Positions 1 through 6,325 of a DNA stretch of 7,003 nucleotides are shown one piece after another (within the stretch, counting starts at the first letter, position 1; the number at the start of each line of letters is the position of its first letter). The DNA lies in assembly GCA_902489925.1 (NCBI GenBank), contig CABUBX010000111.1, positions 1 through 7,003 on the forward strand, written 5' to 3'. Both the position numbers and the translations under genes were made by a program. Below the pieces are notes generated by a model. That model had not been told where the DNA came from and did not search any database. It saw only the letters and a program-made list of their open reading frames with translations. Source of the DNA: an uncultured Lachnospiraceae bacterium (GTDB taxonomy: Bacteria; Bacillota; Clostridia; Lachnospirales; Lachnospiraceae).

Positions 1-422
1 ACATCTTCACCGATAATAACCGAAGCTGTTTTATAGTCGTCTAATGATAAGCTTTGAACAGGGTCATCAATAACTATAAGCTCATCATCTAATGCAGGAA
101 GTTCCGTTTCGCTCTCATCCATTGATTCTTGAGTTTCTTCCGATATGGATTCCTGTGTTTCATCGGGTGTGATGCTTTCATCTGTCCCATGGCTTTCCTG
201 AGATTCCCCTGTTGCTGTACTTTCATCTGTCTGCAACGTTTCATTTGATGTCTCTTGTGTTTCTTCTGATACTTCTGTTTCGTTTGTTTCCTCAGTCGTT
301 TCAAAACTTTCCGGCATATCCGGATAATCCCGGTTTATTTCAACCGCATTCACAGTCATTGTTTCAAACAGCATTATACTTGCTAAAAATAATGCTAATG
401 ATTTTTGTTTCCATTTTTTCAT
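1..422 (-). CDS. Secreted protein with Ser/Thr/Glu-rich linker (5' part, cut by left edge)
   Basis: This is the first 140 codons of a gene that runs off the left edge; the function is not recognised. Residues 1-26 look like a Sec signal peptide: a basic start (MKKWKQK), a hydrophobic core (about 8-24) and a likely cleavage after Val-Asn-Ala (24-26). Residues about 38-108 are low complexity, dominated by Glu, Thr and Ser, with degenerate ETQES/SEETQ/TDES units, very acidic and probably unstructured. After that an ordered stretch begins (LDDELIVIDDPV, then SLSLDDYKTASVIIGED). Such linkers commonly join a signal peptide to a surface or cell-wall domain in Gram-positive bacteria, so export to the envelope is the inference. 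The ATG at 422 is preceded by AGGGG with about 10 bases between. It has its own promoter and lies behind the terminator of the nucleoside operon, so it is probably a separate transcription unit. Confidence 0.8.
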   Translation of the reverse strand, partial: MKKWKQKSLALFLASIMLFETMTVNAVEINRDYPDMPESFETTEETNETEVSEETQETSNETLQTDESTATGESQESHGTDESITPDETQESISEETQESMDESETELPALDDELIVIDDPVQSLSLDDYKTASVIIGED

Positions 423-475
423 TATTCATACACCCCTACATCATAAGTATTGTTTTCCCCTAATCCATGGGTTAT

Positions 476-490
476 CTATGTACCTCTCAT
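476..490 (-). other. Four-codon leader ORF (MRGT) with strong Shine-Dalgarno
   Basis: AAGGAGG at 507-501 is a near-perfect ribosome binding site. The only good start codon in range is the ATG at 490, ten bases on, and it reads Met-Arg-Gly-Thr-stop. The downstream secreted-protein gene starts 53 bases after this stop and has a weaker AGGGG site of its own. The ORF could be a regulatory upstream ORF, a remnant of a lost gene start, or chance. The sequence shows that the signals exist, not that they are used. Confidence 0.3.
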
Positions 491-527
491 AATATCGATA
501 CCTCCTTGTATAGTTAGTTTTACAGAC

Positions 528-540
528 CTCTTATAGAGGC
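528..540 (-). promoter_or_regulatory. Small hairpin in the leader of the secreted-protein gene
   Basis: The leader RNA contains CCTCT-ATA-AGAGG, a 5-bp perfect stem that can be extended by one G-U pair, with a 3-base loop. It lies about 20 bases upstream of a strong AAGGAGG (507-501). The CCTCT arm could alternatively pair with that GGAGG, so a switch between structures is conceivable. The hairpin is short and could be chance. Confidence 0.25.
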
Positions 541-592
541 TACTGACTTCGTTTGATTCATATACATTTATTGTGCAACTTATCCTTATACC

Positions 593-621
593 ATTATATA
601 TCATCACCAAAATATGCACAA
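593..621 (-). promoter_or_regulatory. Predicted sigma-A-type promoter of the secreted-protein gene
   Basis: On the minus strand a perfect TATAAT (598-593) lies 17 bases downstream of TTGTGC (621-616), which matches the -35 consensus only in TTG. Transcription would begin near 586, giving a leader of about 160 bases before the ATG at 422. The site lies just past the operon terminator, where a promoter for the next same-strand gene is expected. It was identified by eye; the -10 is strong and the -35 weak. Confidence 0.55.
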
Positions 622-646
622 TACACAAAATTATTTGTTTGAAACC

Positions 647-693
647 AAAAAAGCTGCCGCTTAACGATTTATCAATCGTCAAGCGACAGCTTT
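647..693 (-). terminator. Intrinsic terminator of the nucleoside operon
   Basis: On the minus strand, 14 bases after the punA stop, there is a 20-bp stem (arms 693-674 and 669-650) with a 4-base loop. All positions pair, two of them as G-U wobbles. The stem begins AAAGCTG and ends in CAGCTTT, followed by a run of six T (652-647). On the plus strand the same stem is followed by CTTTTT, so it could also work in reverse. It marks the end of the nucleoside operon and insulates the secreted-protein gene. Confidence 0.92.
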
Positions 694-707
694 CTTTTTA
701 ATCATTC

Positions 708-1529
708 TCAAATCCTTGTCACAATGCCTGTCACAAGCGCTTTAAACTGTTTTGATACACGGTCCGCGGTCTGCTGAACCTCCGCATGGTTTAATTTTTC
801 CTTTGTCATTCCTGCTGCAAGATTTGTAATGCAGGAAATGCCGCAAACCTCAAGTCCCATATGGCGGGCAGCCACAGCTTCGCAGGCTGTGCTCATGCCG
901 ACCGCATCCGCGCCGAGCAGTCTGCACATCTTAACCTCCGACGGGGTTTCATAGCAAGGCCCTGTCAGCTGCATATAAACGCCTTCCTTCATATCAATCT
1001 GCATTTCAGCGGCTGTCTGACGTATGATATTGCCCATACGCTTACTGTAGACCTCACTCATATCCGGGAAACGCACACCGAGCGCATCAATATTTTCCCC
1101 GATTAAAGGACTTGGCACCATTGTCGTTATCTGGTCCGTAATCATCATAAAATCTCCGGCTTTAAAATCAAAATTAACGCCGCCGGCAGCATTTGTAAGC
1201 ACAAGCTTTTTCGCCCCTAAAAGTCCCATCAAACGTGTCGGAAGGACAACATCTGCCATCGGATATCCTTCATAATAATGGACTCTGCCCTGCATAATGA
1301 CAACAGGGACTTTTTCAACATATCCGAAAACAAAACGTCCTTTATGACCGGCTACCGTTGATGTCGGAAAGCCTTCGATTTCTGTGTAGTCTACCGTGTC
1401 TATAATATCAATGCCATCCGCATAATCCCCAAGCCCCGAGCCTAAAATCAATGCCACCTCAGGCTTAAAGTCTGTCTTTTTTCTCACGCTTTCTGCGCAT
1501 GTCATTAATTTCTCATATACCTTATTCAT
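708..1529 (-). CDS. punA: Purine nucleoside phosphorylase, trimeric (PNP I) type
   Basis: PunA phosphorolyses purine (deoxy)ribonucleosides, chiefly inosine and guanosine types, to the free base and (deoxy)ribose-1-phosphate in the cytosol. At 273 residues it has the usual length of the trimeric class. Visible marks are the phosphate loop GSGLG (30-34), GHKGRF (61-66), QGRVHYYEGYP (80-90, with His84), TNAAGG (112-117), TGPCYETPSE (189-198) with the base-contacting Glu194, and CITNLAAG (233-240) with Asn236, equivalent to the purine-binding Asn of the human enzyme. The start at ATG 1529 is chosen because GAGGG lies six bases upstream; the reading frame stays open 15 codons further, but that extension has no good ribosome binding site and overlaps the preceding gene. 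It is the last gene of the operon, 41 bases after the regulator gene and just before the terminator. Enzymes of this class generally use adenosine poorly, which matters because add is broken here. Confidence 0.96.
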   Translation of the reverse strand: MNKVYEKLMTCAESVRKKTDFKPEVALILGSGLGDYADGIDIIDTVDYTEIEGFPTSTVAGHKGRFVFGYVEKVPVVIMQGRVHYYEGYPMADVVLPTRLMGLLGAKKLVLTNAAGGVNFDFKAGDFMMITDQITTMVPSPLIGENIDALGVRFPDMSEVYSKRMGNIIRQTAAEMQIDMKEGVYMQLTGPCYETPSEVKMCRLLGADAVGMSTACEAVAARHMGLEVCGISCITNLAAGMTKEKLNHAEVQQTADRVSKQFKALVTGIVTRI

Positions 1530-1570
1530 ATAAATCCCTCTTTTCTGCGGCTTTAACAGGTCAGTCAGCC

Positions 1571-2299
1571 TCAATCTGAATCTACAATGGCCTCCACAAT
1601 TTCCTTCAAAGCCCTATATTGCTTCTCATTAATCAAAATCTGATGTCCTTCTTTTGTAATATAGCCTTCCTCCGAAAATTTTTTCACCGCACGGTTAATT
1701 GTTTTTACACATAACCCCGTAGCGTTAGACAAATCCTGACGGCTGCCCTGAACACGCAAAATACCGTTTTTTGCATATCGCTCATAGCGTTCCTTAAAAA
1801 GCATTGCCAATCTGTCCGAGCCCTGCAAAAACAAAAGCGAACGTCCTTTACGGCTGTCCTCAAGAAGATATTCGCCGACGCATTTTGCCTCATGTTTTAG
1901 TGCATAAATATCTGAGCGCATCCACCGTTCAAATACGGGCCGCGGTATTTTTACAACAATACAGCGCGTCACCGTCTTTAAGGTTGTCATATAAGTATCC
2001 AAATCCATAATAAACTCCATGCCGCCCATGGCATAGACCTTATCAAAGCGCATAAACTCATAGGTTATGCCGCAAAATCTGTAATCAACAGCCTCTATTG
2101 TGCCGCTGCCAATAAAAAATATATTGTCCACAGGGGCATTTTCACGGACAAAAATTGTGCCTGCCTCCAACTCAATAATTTGAAAGGCATCCAGCAGCCA
2201 CAAAGGCGCTGTTTTAAAATATGACTTAAACTGTTCCTGCCTGTCCTTACTTACATCCTTTAAAAACGGCAATGCATCATATAAAGTTTTATAGCCCAT
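1571..2299 (-). CDS. Crp/Fnr-family transcriptional regulator, probable local regulator of the operon
   Basis: This is a 242-residue protein with the two-domain Crp/Fnr layout. Residues about 25-120 form a cupin-like effector domain (ELEAGTIFVRENAPVDNIFFIGSGTIEAV), followed by a dimer-helix region to about 180. A winged helix-turn-helix lies at about 187-222 (SRQDLSNATGLCVKTINRAV, then EEGYI). No N-terminal Cys cluster of the Fnr iron-sulfur type is seen. The segment where cAMP-binding members carry the Gly-Glu and Arg-Ser/Ala phosphate-binding cassette reads GGMEFIMDLDTYMTTLKTV (92-110), without that arginine, so classical cAMP binding is doubtful and the effector is unknown. ATG 2299 is preceded by GGGAGG at good distance. 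The gene lies 29 bases after deoB and 41 before punA, on the same strand, so it is co-transcribed with the catabolic genes and probably controls them. That role is inferred from position only. Confidence 0.85.
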   Translation of the reverse strand: MGYKTLYDALPFLKDVSKDRQEQFKSYFKTAPLWLLDAFQIIELEAGTIFVRENAPVDNIFFIGSGTIEAVDYRFCGITYEFMRFDKVYAMGGMEFIMDLDTYMTTLKTVTRCIVVKIPRPVFERWMRSDIYALKHEAKCVGEYLLEDSRKGRSLLFLQGSDRLAMLFKERYERYAKNGILRVQGSRQDLSNATGLCVKTINRAVKKFSEEGYITKEGHQILINEKQYRALKEIVEAIVDSD

Positions 2300-2328
2300 A
2301 TATATCCGCCTCCCTGCAGCTTATTTTA

Positions 2329-3519
2329 TCATAAGATTTCATCTAACATTGACTGTCCAATCGTTCCTTCCGGCATTTTGACACCAAAGTTTTTGGCAAT
2401 CGAAGCGCCGATGACAGCAAAACTGTCCTTTTCCTCCATCTTTCCGCCATCCTTCATCGACTTTGAATAGGCAATCAAAGGCACATATTCCCTTGTATGG
2501 TCTGTTCCTGTATAGGTCGGGTCATTGCCATGGTCTGCTGTCAGAATGAGCAAGTCGTCTTCTCTTAACTTTTCAAGAAGCACACCGAGATTTTTATCAA
2601 ATTTTTCTATCTCCGCACCGTAACCTAATGTATCTCTGCGATGTCCCCAAAGTGCGTCAAAATCCACAAGATTTACAAAACAAAGTCCGTGAAAATCTTC
2701 ATCGCAAATATCAATCGTCTGCTGCATTCCATGAACAGAGCTGTCCGAATGATATGTCTTTGTAATACCCTCACCGCAGAAAATATCATTAATTTTGCCG
2801 ACGCCAATGACATCTAAGCCCGCAGATTTAAGTGCATTAAGCGCTGTATCGCCTGTCGGTTTTAATGCATAGTCATGACGATTGCTTGTCCGCTTAAACT
2901 CGCCTTTCTTTTTACCGACATACGGTCTTGCAATGACACGTCCGACACGCCATTCATCCTTCATTGTAATTTCCCTTGCAATTTCACAGCAGCGATAAAG
3001 ATTTTCCAAATCAAAGGTTTCCTCATTGCCGCAAATCTGAAGCACAGAATCCGCAGATGTATAGACAATCATTGCACCTGTATTGATTTCTTCTTCGCCA
3101 AGCTCATCGATAATCTCTGTACCGCTGGCACTCTTATTGCCAATGACACGCTTGCCGCACCGCTTTTCAAGCTCTGCAATAAGCTCAGGCGGAAATCCTG
3201 TATCTGTAAATGTGATAAATGGCTTTTCCGTCTTGATACCCATCATTTCCCAGTGCCCTGTCATCGTATCCTTGCCGTTGCTCGCTTCTTTAAGACGTGT
3301 AAACTTTCCTATCGGATGTTCCTCCGCTCTCATTGTGCCGCCGCCGTGAAGATTAAGCATTCCAAGTTTTTTTAAATTCGGGATATCAAGGCTTCCCATC
3401 GTATCCAAAATATGTCCGAATGTATCGACACCGTCATCACCAAACTTATGGGCATCCGGCATTGCACCGATGCCTAAAGAATCGAGTACAATTAAAAATA
3501 TTCTTTTATATCTTTCCAA
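2329..3519 (-). CDS. deoB: Phosphopentomutase
   Basis: DeoB interconverts (deoxy)ribose-1-phosphate and (deoxy)ribose-5-phosphate, linking the phosphorylases Udp and PunA to DeoC and the pentose phosphate pathway. It is a cytosolic metalloenzyme of the alkaline phosphatase superfamily. At 396 residues it has family length. The N-terminal VLDSLGIGAMPD supplies metal ligand Asp13. GKDTMTGHWEM places the phospho-acceptor Thr at 85, the same number as known for the Bacillus cereus enzyme. Other metal ligands are visible as DxxxxH (Asp288, His293), ADHGNDP (Asp329, His330) and TDHTREYVP (His341). The start is a TTG at 3519: no in-frame ATG or GTG fits, while AAAGGTGAT at 3533-3525 ends five bases upstream of the TTG and the protein begins MERYKRIFLIVLDS as expected. 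It starts 20 bases after the old add stop codon. Confidence 0.97.
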   Translation of the reverse strand: MERYKRIFLIVLDSLGIGAMPDAHKFGDDGVDTFGHILDTMGSLDIPNLKKLGMLNLHGGGTMRAEEHPIGKFTRLKEASNGKDTMTGHWEMMGIKTEKPFITFTDTGFPPELIAELEKRCGKRVIGNKSASGTEIIDELGEEEINTGAMIVYTSADSVLQICGNEETFDLENLYRCCEIAREITMKDEWRVGRVIARPYVGKKKGEFKRTSNRHDYALKPTGDTALNALKSAGLDVIGVGKINDIFCGEGITKTYHSDSSVHGMQQTIDICDEDFHGLCFVNLVDFDALWGHRRDTLGYGAEIEKFDKNLGVLLEKLREDDLLILTADHGNDPTYTGTDHTREYVPLIAYSKSMKDGGKMEEKDSFAVIGASIAKNFGVKMPEGTIGQSMLDEIL

Positions 3520-3524
3520 TCCCT

Positions 3525-3533
3525 ATCACCTTT
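3525..3533 (-). promoter_or_regulatory. Ribosome binding site supporting the TTG start of deoB
   Basis: AAAGGTGAT on the minus strand matches the 3' end of 16S rRNA well and lies five bases before the TTG at 3519. An ATG further upstream (within the old add stop region) reads into a stop after five codons, so it cannot be the deoB start. Confidence 0.75.
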
Positions 3534-3539
3534 CTGTCT

Positions 3540-4402
3540 TCATCTCAGACGCTTATAAAGCTTATGTTTTATATCGTCATCTGCAAAAGCTGTTTCTGCC
3601 GCATTCAAAAGCATGCGCCTGATTTCCCCGTCAGAAATGCCGTAAGTCTTTTGCACAAATTCAAATTCCTTCGTCAATGATGTATTACTTACCGTTCTGT
3701 TATCCGTATTCACCGAAACCAATATCCCCTCGTCCAAAAAAAGACGCATCGGATAATCATTCGTGCTCTCCACTGCCTTCGTCTGCAAATTGCTGATTGG
3801 GCACATCTCAACACCAACGCCTGCTTCTTTAACAATACGGCGCGTCTGAGCATCCAGACGAATGGCAATCCAAACAACTCCATAAACTCCGACATCGGAT
3901 ACAGGCTTTCCGCACCGGCCAAATCTGCGGCACACACGCCTTCGCCTAAAAATTCCCTTGCCGTTTTTATCATTTTCATATTGTCCGCTGCACTATGGTG
4001 GCGCATCGCACATGTAATCACATTATAATCTACGCCAAAGTCCTCGCGTCCTTTTTTAAGACCGCAAAGCAATGCTTCAAGCACCCTGTCAGCCCCCATA
4101 TTCTCCGTCACGGATAAAAGCGGCGCAAAACGAATTTCCGCATAGCAGACATTTTCACGGCTCATTGTCCGAAGGACATCATATCCTGCCGCCTCAAGCC
4201 CTTCCTTATCTTTAAGACATGAGCATGGCAAATCAAACTTTTCAAGGTATTCTACAAGGCTTCGGCAATCCTCCGATACTGAAAGCTCATGTTCTGATAC
4301 GCTTCTGTGGAGACGTTCTTCAATAAACTGCCTGCTTAATGACCCGTCAAGATGACAATGCAGTTCAAGCTTAGGAAGCTTTTTTAACTGTTCACTATCC
4401 AT
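3540..4402 (-). pseudogene. add: Adenosine deaminase broken by an internal frame-shifting deletion
   Basis: Adenosine deaminase converts (deoxy)adenosine to (deoxy)inosine. The N-terminal part, from ATG 4402 (AGGAGAG seven bases upstream), is typical: KLELHCHLDGSL with zinc ligands His15 and His17, YAEIRFAP (88-95) and ADLAGAES (159-166). After ELFGLPF (175-181) the frame turns to nonsense and stops at 3710. The C-terminal part continues in another frame from about 3866 (AIRLDAQTRR, CPISNLQTKAV, then SVNTDNRTVSNTSLTKEF with the Asp zinc ligand) and stops at 3540. Compared with the family, the segment between these parts is missing, including the HAGE motif (zinc-binding His and catalytic Glu) and most of GHG (catalytic His). 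The two parts total about 284 codons against roughly 320-335 in intact enzymes. This is therefore a deletion of about 100 or more bases, not a single-base slip, and neither piece can be active. It lies between cdd and deoB. Confidence 0.9.
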
Positions 4403-4419
4403 AAAAAGTCTCTCCTATT

Positions 4420-4842
4420 CTATTTTCCGAGATTTTGTAATCCAAAGCCGAGCGGCAGCAATTCTTTCAAGGTAAATACATCATATTTTTCCCTGCTGAC
4501 GGCAAGAATAATTAAAAATGTATCCGCATCACAAAATTCCTGCATCACCTGCCGGCACACACCGCATGGTGCGGCATACTCTGTCGGTATGCCGTCCATC
4601 CCTCCGACAATACATATTGCCGAAAACTTTCTCTCGCCTTCACTGACAGCCTTAAAAAAGGCCGTTCGCTCAGCGCAGTTTGTCGGTGTGTAGGATGCAT
4701 TTTCAATATTACAGCCTGTATATAATCTGCCGTTTTCCGCCAAAAGCGCCGCGCCAACCTTAAAATTTGAATATGGCGCATAGGAATATTTCATCTGGTC
4801 TATTGCCAGTCCAATCATATCCTCAATCAGCTTTTTATCCAT
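4420..4842 (-). CDS. cdd: Cytidine deaminase
   Basis: Cdd deaminates cytidine and deoxycytidine to uridine and deoxyuridine, feeding the uridine phosphorylase encoded upstream in the operon. It is a cytosolic zinc enzyme, usually a homotetramer in the short class. The protein has 140 residues. It shows the substrate-binding segment TGCNIENASYTPT (42-54), the catalytic NCAERTAF (Cys56 zinc ligand, Glu58 proton shuttle) and PCGVCRQ (Cys93 and Cys96 zinc ligands), and ends in the typical LKELLPLGF. Start choice: ATG 4842 has GGAGGG seven bases upstream. An in-frame TTG at 4860 would add six residues but would contain that ribosome binding site and touch the deoC stop, so it is rejected. The gene lies 18 bases after deoC and 17 before the add remnant. 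Confidence 0.96.
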   Translation of the reverse strand: MDKKLIEDMIGLAIDQMKYSYAPYSNFKVGAALLAENGRLYTGCNIENASYTPTNCAERTAFFKAVSEGERKFSAICIVGGMDGIPTEYAAPCGVCRQVMQEFCDADTFLIILAVSREKYDVFTLKELLPLGFGLQNLGK

Positions 4843-4860
4843 CTGACATCCCTCCGTCAA

Positions 4861-5526
4861 TCAATAGCCGGATGCACTTTCATTTTTAACAAGCTTAATC
4901 ATGCGGCTTGTCCCAAGACGCTCGGCGCCAAGCTCGATAAATTTCTTTGCATCATCCATTGTCGAAATGCCTCCTGCCGCTTTAATCTTCACATTCGGGC
5001 CGACATGCTTTGCAAATAATTCAATATCTTCAAATGTTGCGCCTGCTGTTGAAAATCCGGTTGAAGTTTTAATATAATCTGCACCCGAAGCTGTCACAAC
5101 CTCACACATTTTAATTTTTTCTTCTTCTGTCAAAAGACAGGTCTCAATAATCACTTTTAAAATCTTATCACCGCAGGCCGCCTTTAGTGTGCGGATTTCA
5201 TCTTCAACAAGGTCAAAGCGTCCGTCCTTCACCCAGCCGATGTTAATAACCATATCAATTTCAGCCGCGCCGTTTGCAATGGCATCCTTTGTCTCAAATT
5301 CCTTCACAGCCGTTGTCATATAGCCGTTTGGAAAACCAATGACTGTACAGACAGGAATCTTTCCCTGCATATAGTCTGCCGCCTGCCTTACATAGCTTGG
5401 CGGAATACAAACGGAAGCTGTCTCATATTTTATGGCATCGTCACAAATCTGTTTAATTTCTTCCCATGTTGCCCCCTGAAGTAAAAGGGTGTGGTCAACA
5501 TGCTTTAAAATATCACTGTTATTCAT
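4861..5526 (-). CDS. deoC: Deoxyribose-phosphate aldolase
   Basis: DeoC cleaves 2-deoxyribose-5-phosphate to acetaldehyde and glyceraldehyde-3-phosphate, the last step of deoxynucleoside breakdown into central carbon metabolism. It is a class I (Schiff-base) aldolase with a TIM barrel. The 221 residues match the family. Visible are VDHTLL (10-15), VIGFPNGY (62-69), EIDMVINIGW with the conserved Asp91, DYIKTSTGF with the Schiff-base Lys153, and VKIKAAGGI with Lys182, the second active-site lysine. An ATG two codons further upstream (5532) lies immediately after GAGGA and leaves almost no spacing, so ATG 5526, six bases from GAGGA, is preferred. The gene starts 9 bases after the udp stop, suggesting translational coupling. 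Confidence 0.97.
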   Translation of the reverse strand: MNNSDILKHVDHTLLLQGATWEEIKQICDDAIKYETASVCIPPSYVRQAADYMQGKIPVCTVIGFPNGYMTTAVKEFETKDAIANGAAEIDMVINIGWVKDGRFDLVEDEIRTLKAACGDKILKVIIETCLLTEEEKIKMCEVVTASGADYIKTSTGFSTAGATFEDIELFAKHVGPNVKIKAAGGISTMDDAKKFIELGAERLGTSRMIKLVKNESASGY

Positions 5527-5535
5527 CTTCATTCC

Positions 5536-6318
5536 TCACTGTTCTTCTTTATCCCTGCGAATTAATTCCCGGATTGCTTCCACAGCAACCTGAATCGCCA
5601 TGTCCGTATCATGGGCTACCGGGTTTTCCATGCCGAGTTTTTCTCTCTCCTGGTTGGCAACTACAAGGAAACAAGAGCCGGCACGCACATGAAGATAGCT
5701 CGCCACAATAAAAAGTGCGGCAGATTCCATCTCCGAAGCAAGACATCCAAGACGTTTCCACGCCTCCCACTTATTCATAAGCTCATAGCTGACCGGCTTT
5801 GTCTCCGGCTCATGCTGACCGTAAAAAGCATCCTTGCACTGTACAACACCTGTGTGGAAAGGATAGCCCTTTTTCTTAGCAGCTGTCATGAGCGCATTTG
5901 TCACCTCAATATCTGCCACTGCCGGAAATTCCATCGGTGCATATTCACGGCTTGTTCCCTCCATACGGATTGCGCCGGTTGCCACGACAACATCGCCGCT
6001 TTTAACATCCAGCTGCATCCCGCCGCATGTACCAATCCTTATAAATGTATCTGCGCCGCAGCGATATAATTCCTCCATTGCAATCGAAGCGGAAGGGCCG
6101 CCGATGCCTGTGGAGGTCACACTGACCTTCACGCCGTCTAATGTACCTGTATAAGTAATATATTCTCTGTTATCTGCAATCAAAACAGGATTATCAAAAT
6201 ATTGTGCAATCTTTACGCAGCGCTTCGGGTCACCCGGCATAATCACGTAACGGCCAACCTCACCTTCTGCCACCTGAATATGATACTGTCTGCTTGCATC
6301 TTCTGAATAGTTTTTCAT
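5536..6318 (-). CDS. udp: Uridine phosphorylase
   Basis: Udp phosphorolyses uridine (and deoxyuridine) to uracil and (deoxy)ribose-1-phosphate. It is a cytosolic enzyme of the hexameric NP-I family, a different subgroup from PunA. The 260 residues match the family. Marks are MPGDPKR (27-33, phosphate loop), STGIGGPSASIAMEEL (69-84), TFIRIGTCGG (91-100, with the phosphate Arg94), EFPAVADIE (130-138), GQH (167-169) and ASEMESAALF (194-203), whose EMES binds ribose. STGIGGPS plus EFPAVAD resembles E. coli Udp much more than DeoD. The uracil-binding Gln is present (Gln168), but the E. coli partner Arg two residues on is not, as in what I recall of related Firmicutes proteins, so strict uridine specificity is not proven. 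The start is ATG 6318, preceded by a nine-G tract. The gene lies 15 bases after the permease stop. Confidence 0.92.
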   Translation of the reverse strand: MKNYSEDASRQYHIQVAEGEVGRYVIMPGDPKRCVKIAQYFDNPVLIADNREYITYTGTLDGVKVSVTSTGIGGPSASIAMEELYRCGADTFIRIGTCGGMQLDVKSGDVVVATGAIRMEGTSREYAPMEFPAVADIEVTNALMTAAKKKGYPFHTGVVQCKDAFYGQHEPETKPVSYELMNKWEAWKRLGCLASEMESAALFIVASYLHVRAGSCFLVVANQEREKLGMENPVAHDTDMAIQVAVEAIRELIRRDKEEQ

Positions 6319-6325
6319 AATCTTT

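Noticed and set aside
89..304. Lys/Gln/Met-rich reading frame on the minus strand
   Set aside because: It is an alternative frame of the repetitive Ser/Thr/Glu-rich coding region of the secreted protein; its odd composition follows from that repeat.
476..682. Open reading frame of 68 codons on the minus strand between the terminator and the secreted-protein gene
   Set aside because: It begins inside the terminator stem, spans the predicted promoter, has no ribosome binding site and resembles no family.
2320..2335. Short hairpin CTTAT/ATAAG between deoB and the regulator gene
   Set aside because: It is only a five-bp AT-rich stem, with no T tract and no special position; not a terminator.
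2323..2370. Internal promoter ahead of the regulator gene (TGGACA and TATGAT on the minus strand)
   Set aside because: The spacer is about 20 bases, too long for a sigma-A promoter, and the -35 match lies inside deoB coding sequence; too weak to annotate.
2875..3375. Long plus-strand reading frames opposite deoB, and similar ones opposite punA and udp
   Set aside because: They lie wholly within convincingly conserved minus-strand genes, have no ribosome binding sites and show no family resemblance.
3857..3872. Programmed ribosomal frameshift or single-base sequencing error in add
   Set aside because: There is no slippery heptamer, and changing frame would still leave the HAGE and GHG segments missing.
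3540..3935. Separate gene starting at the ATG at 3935
   Set aside because: Its first 20 or so residues are out-of-frame add sequence with no ribosome binding site; the conserved part begins only at about 3866. It is the 3' fragment of add.
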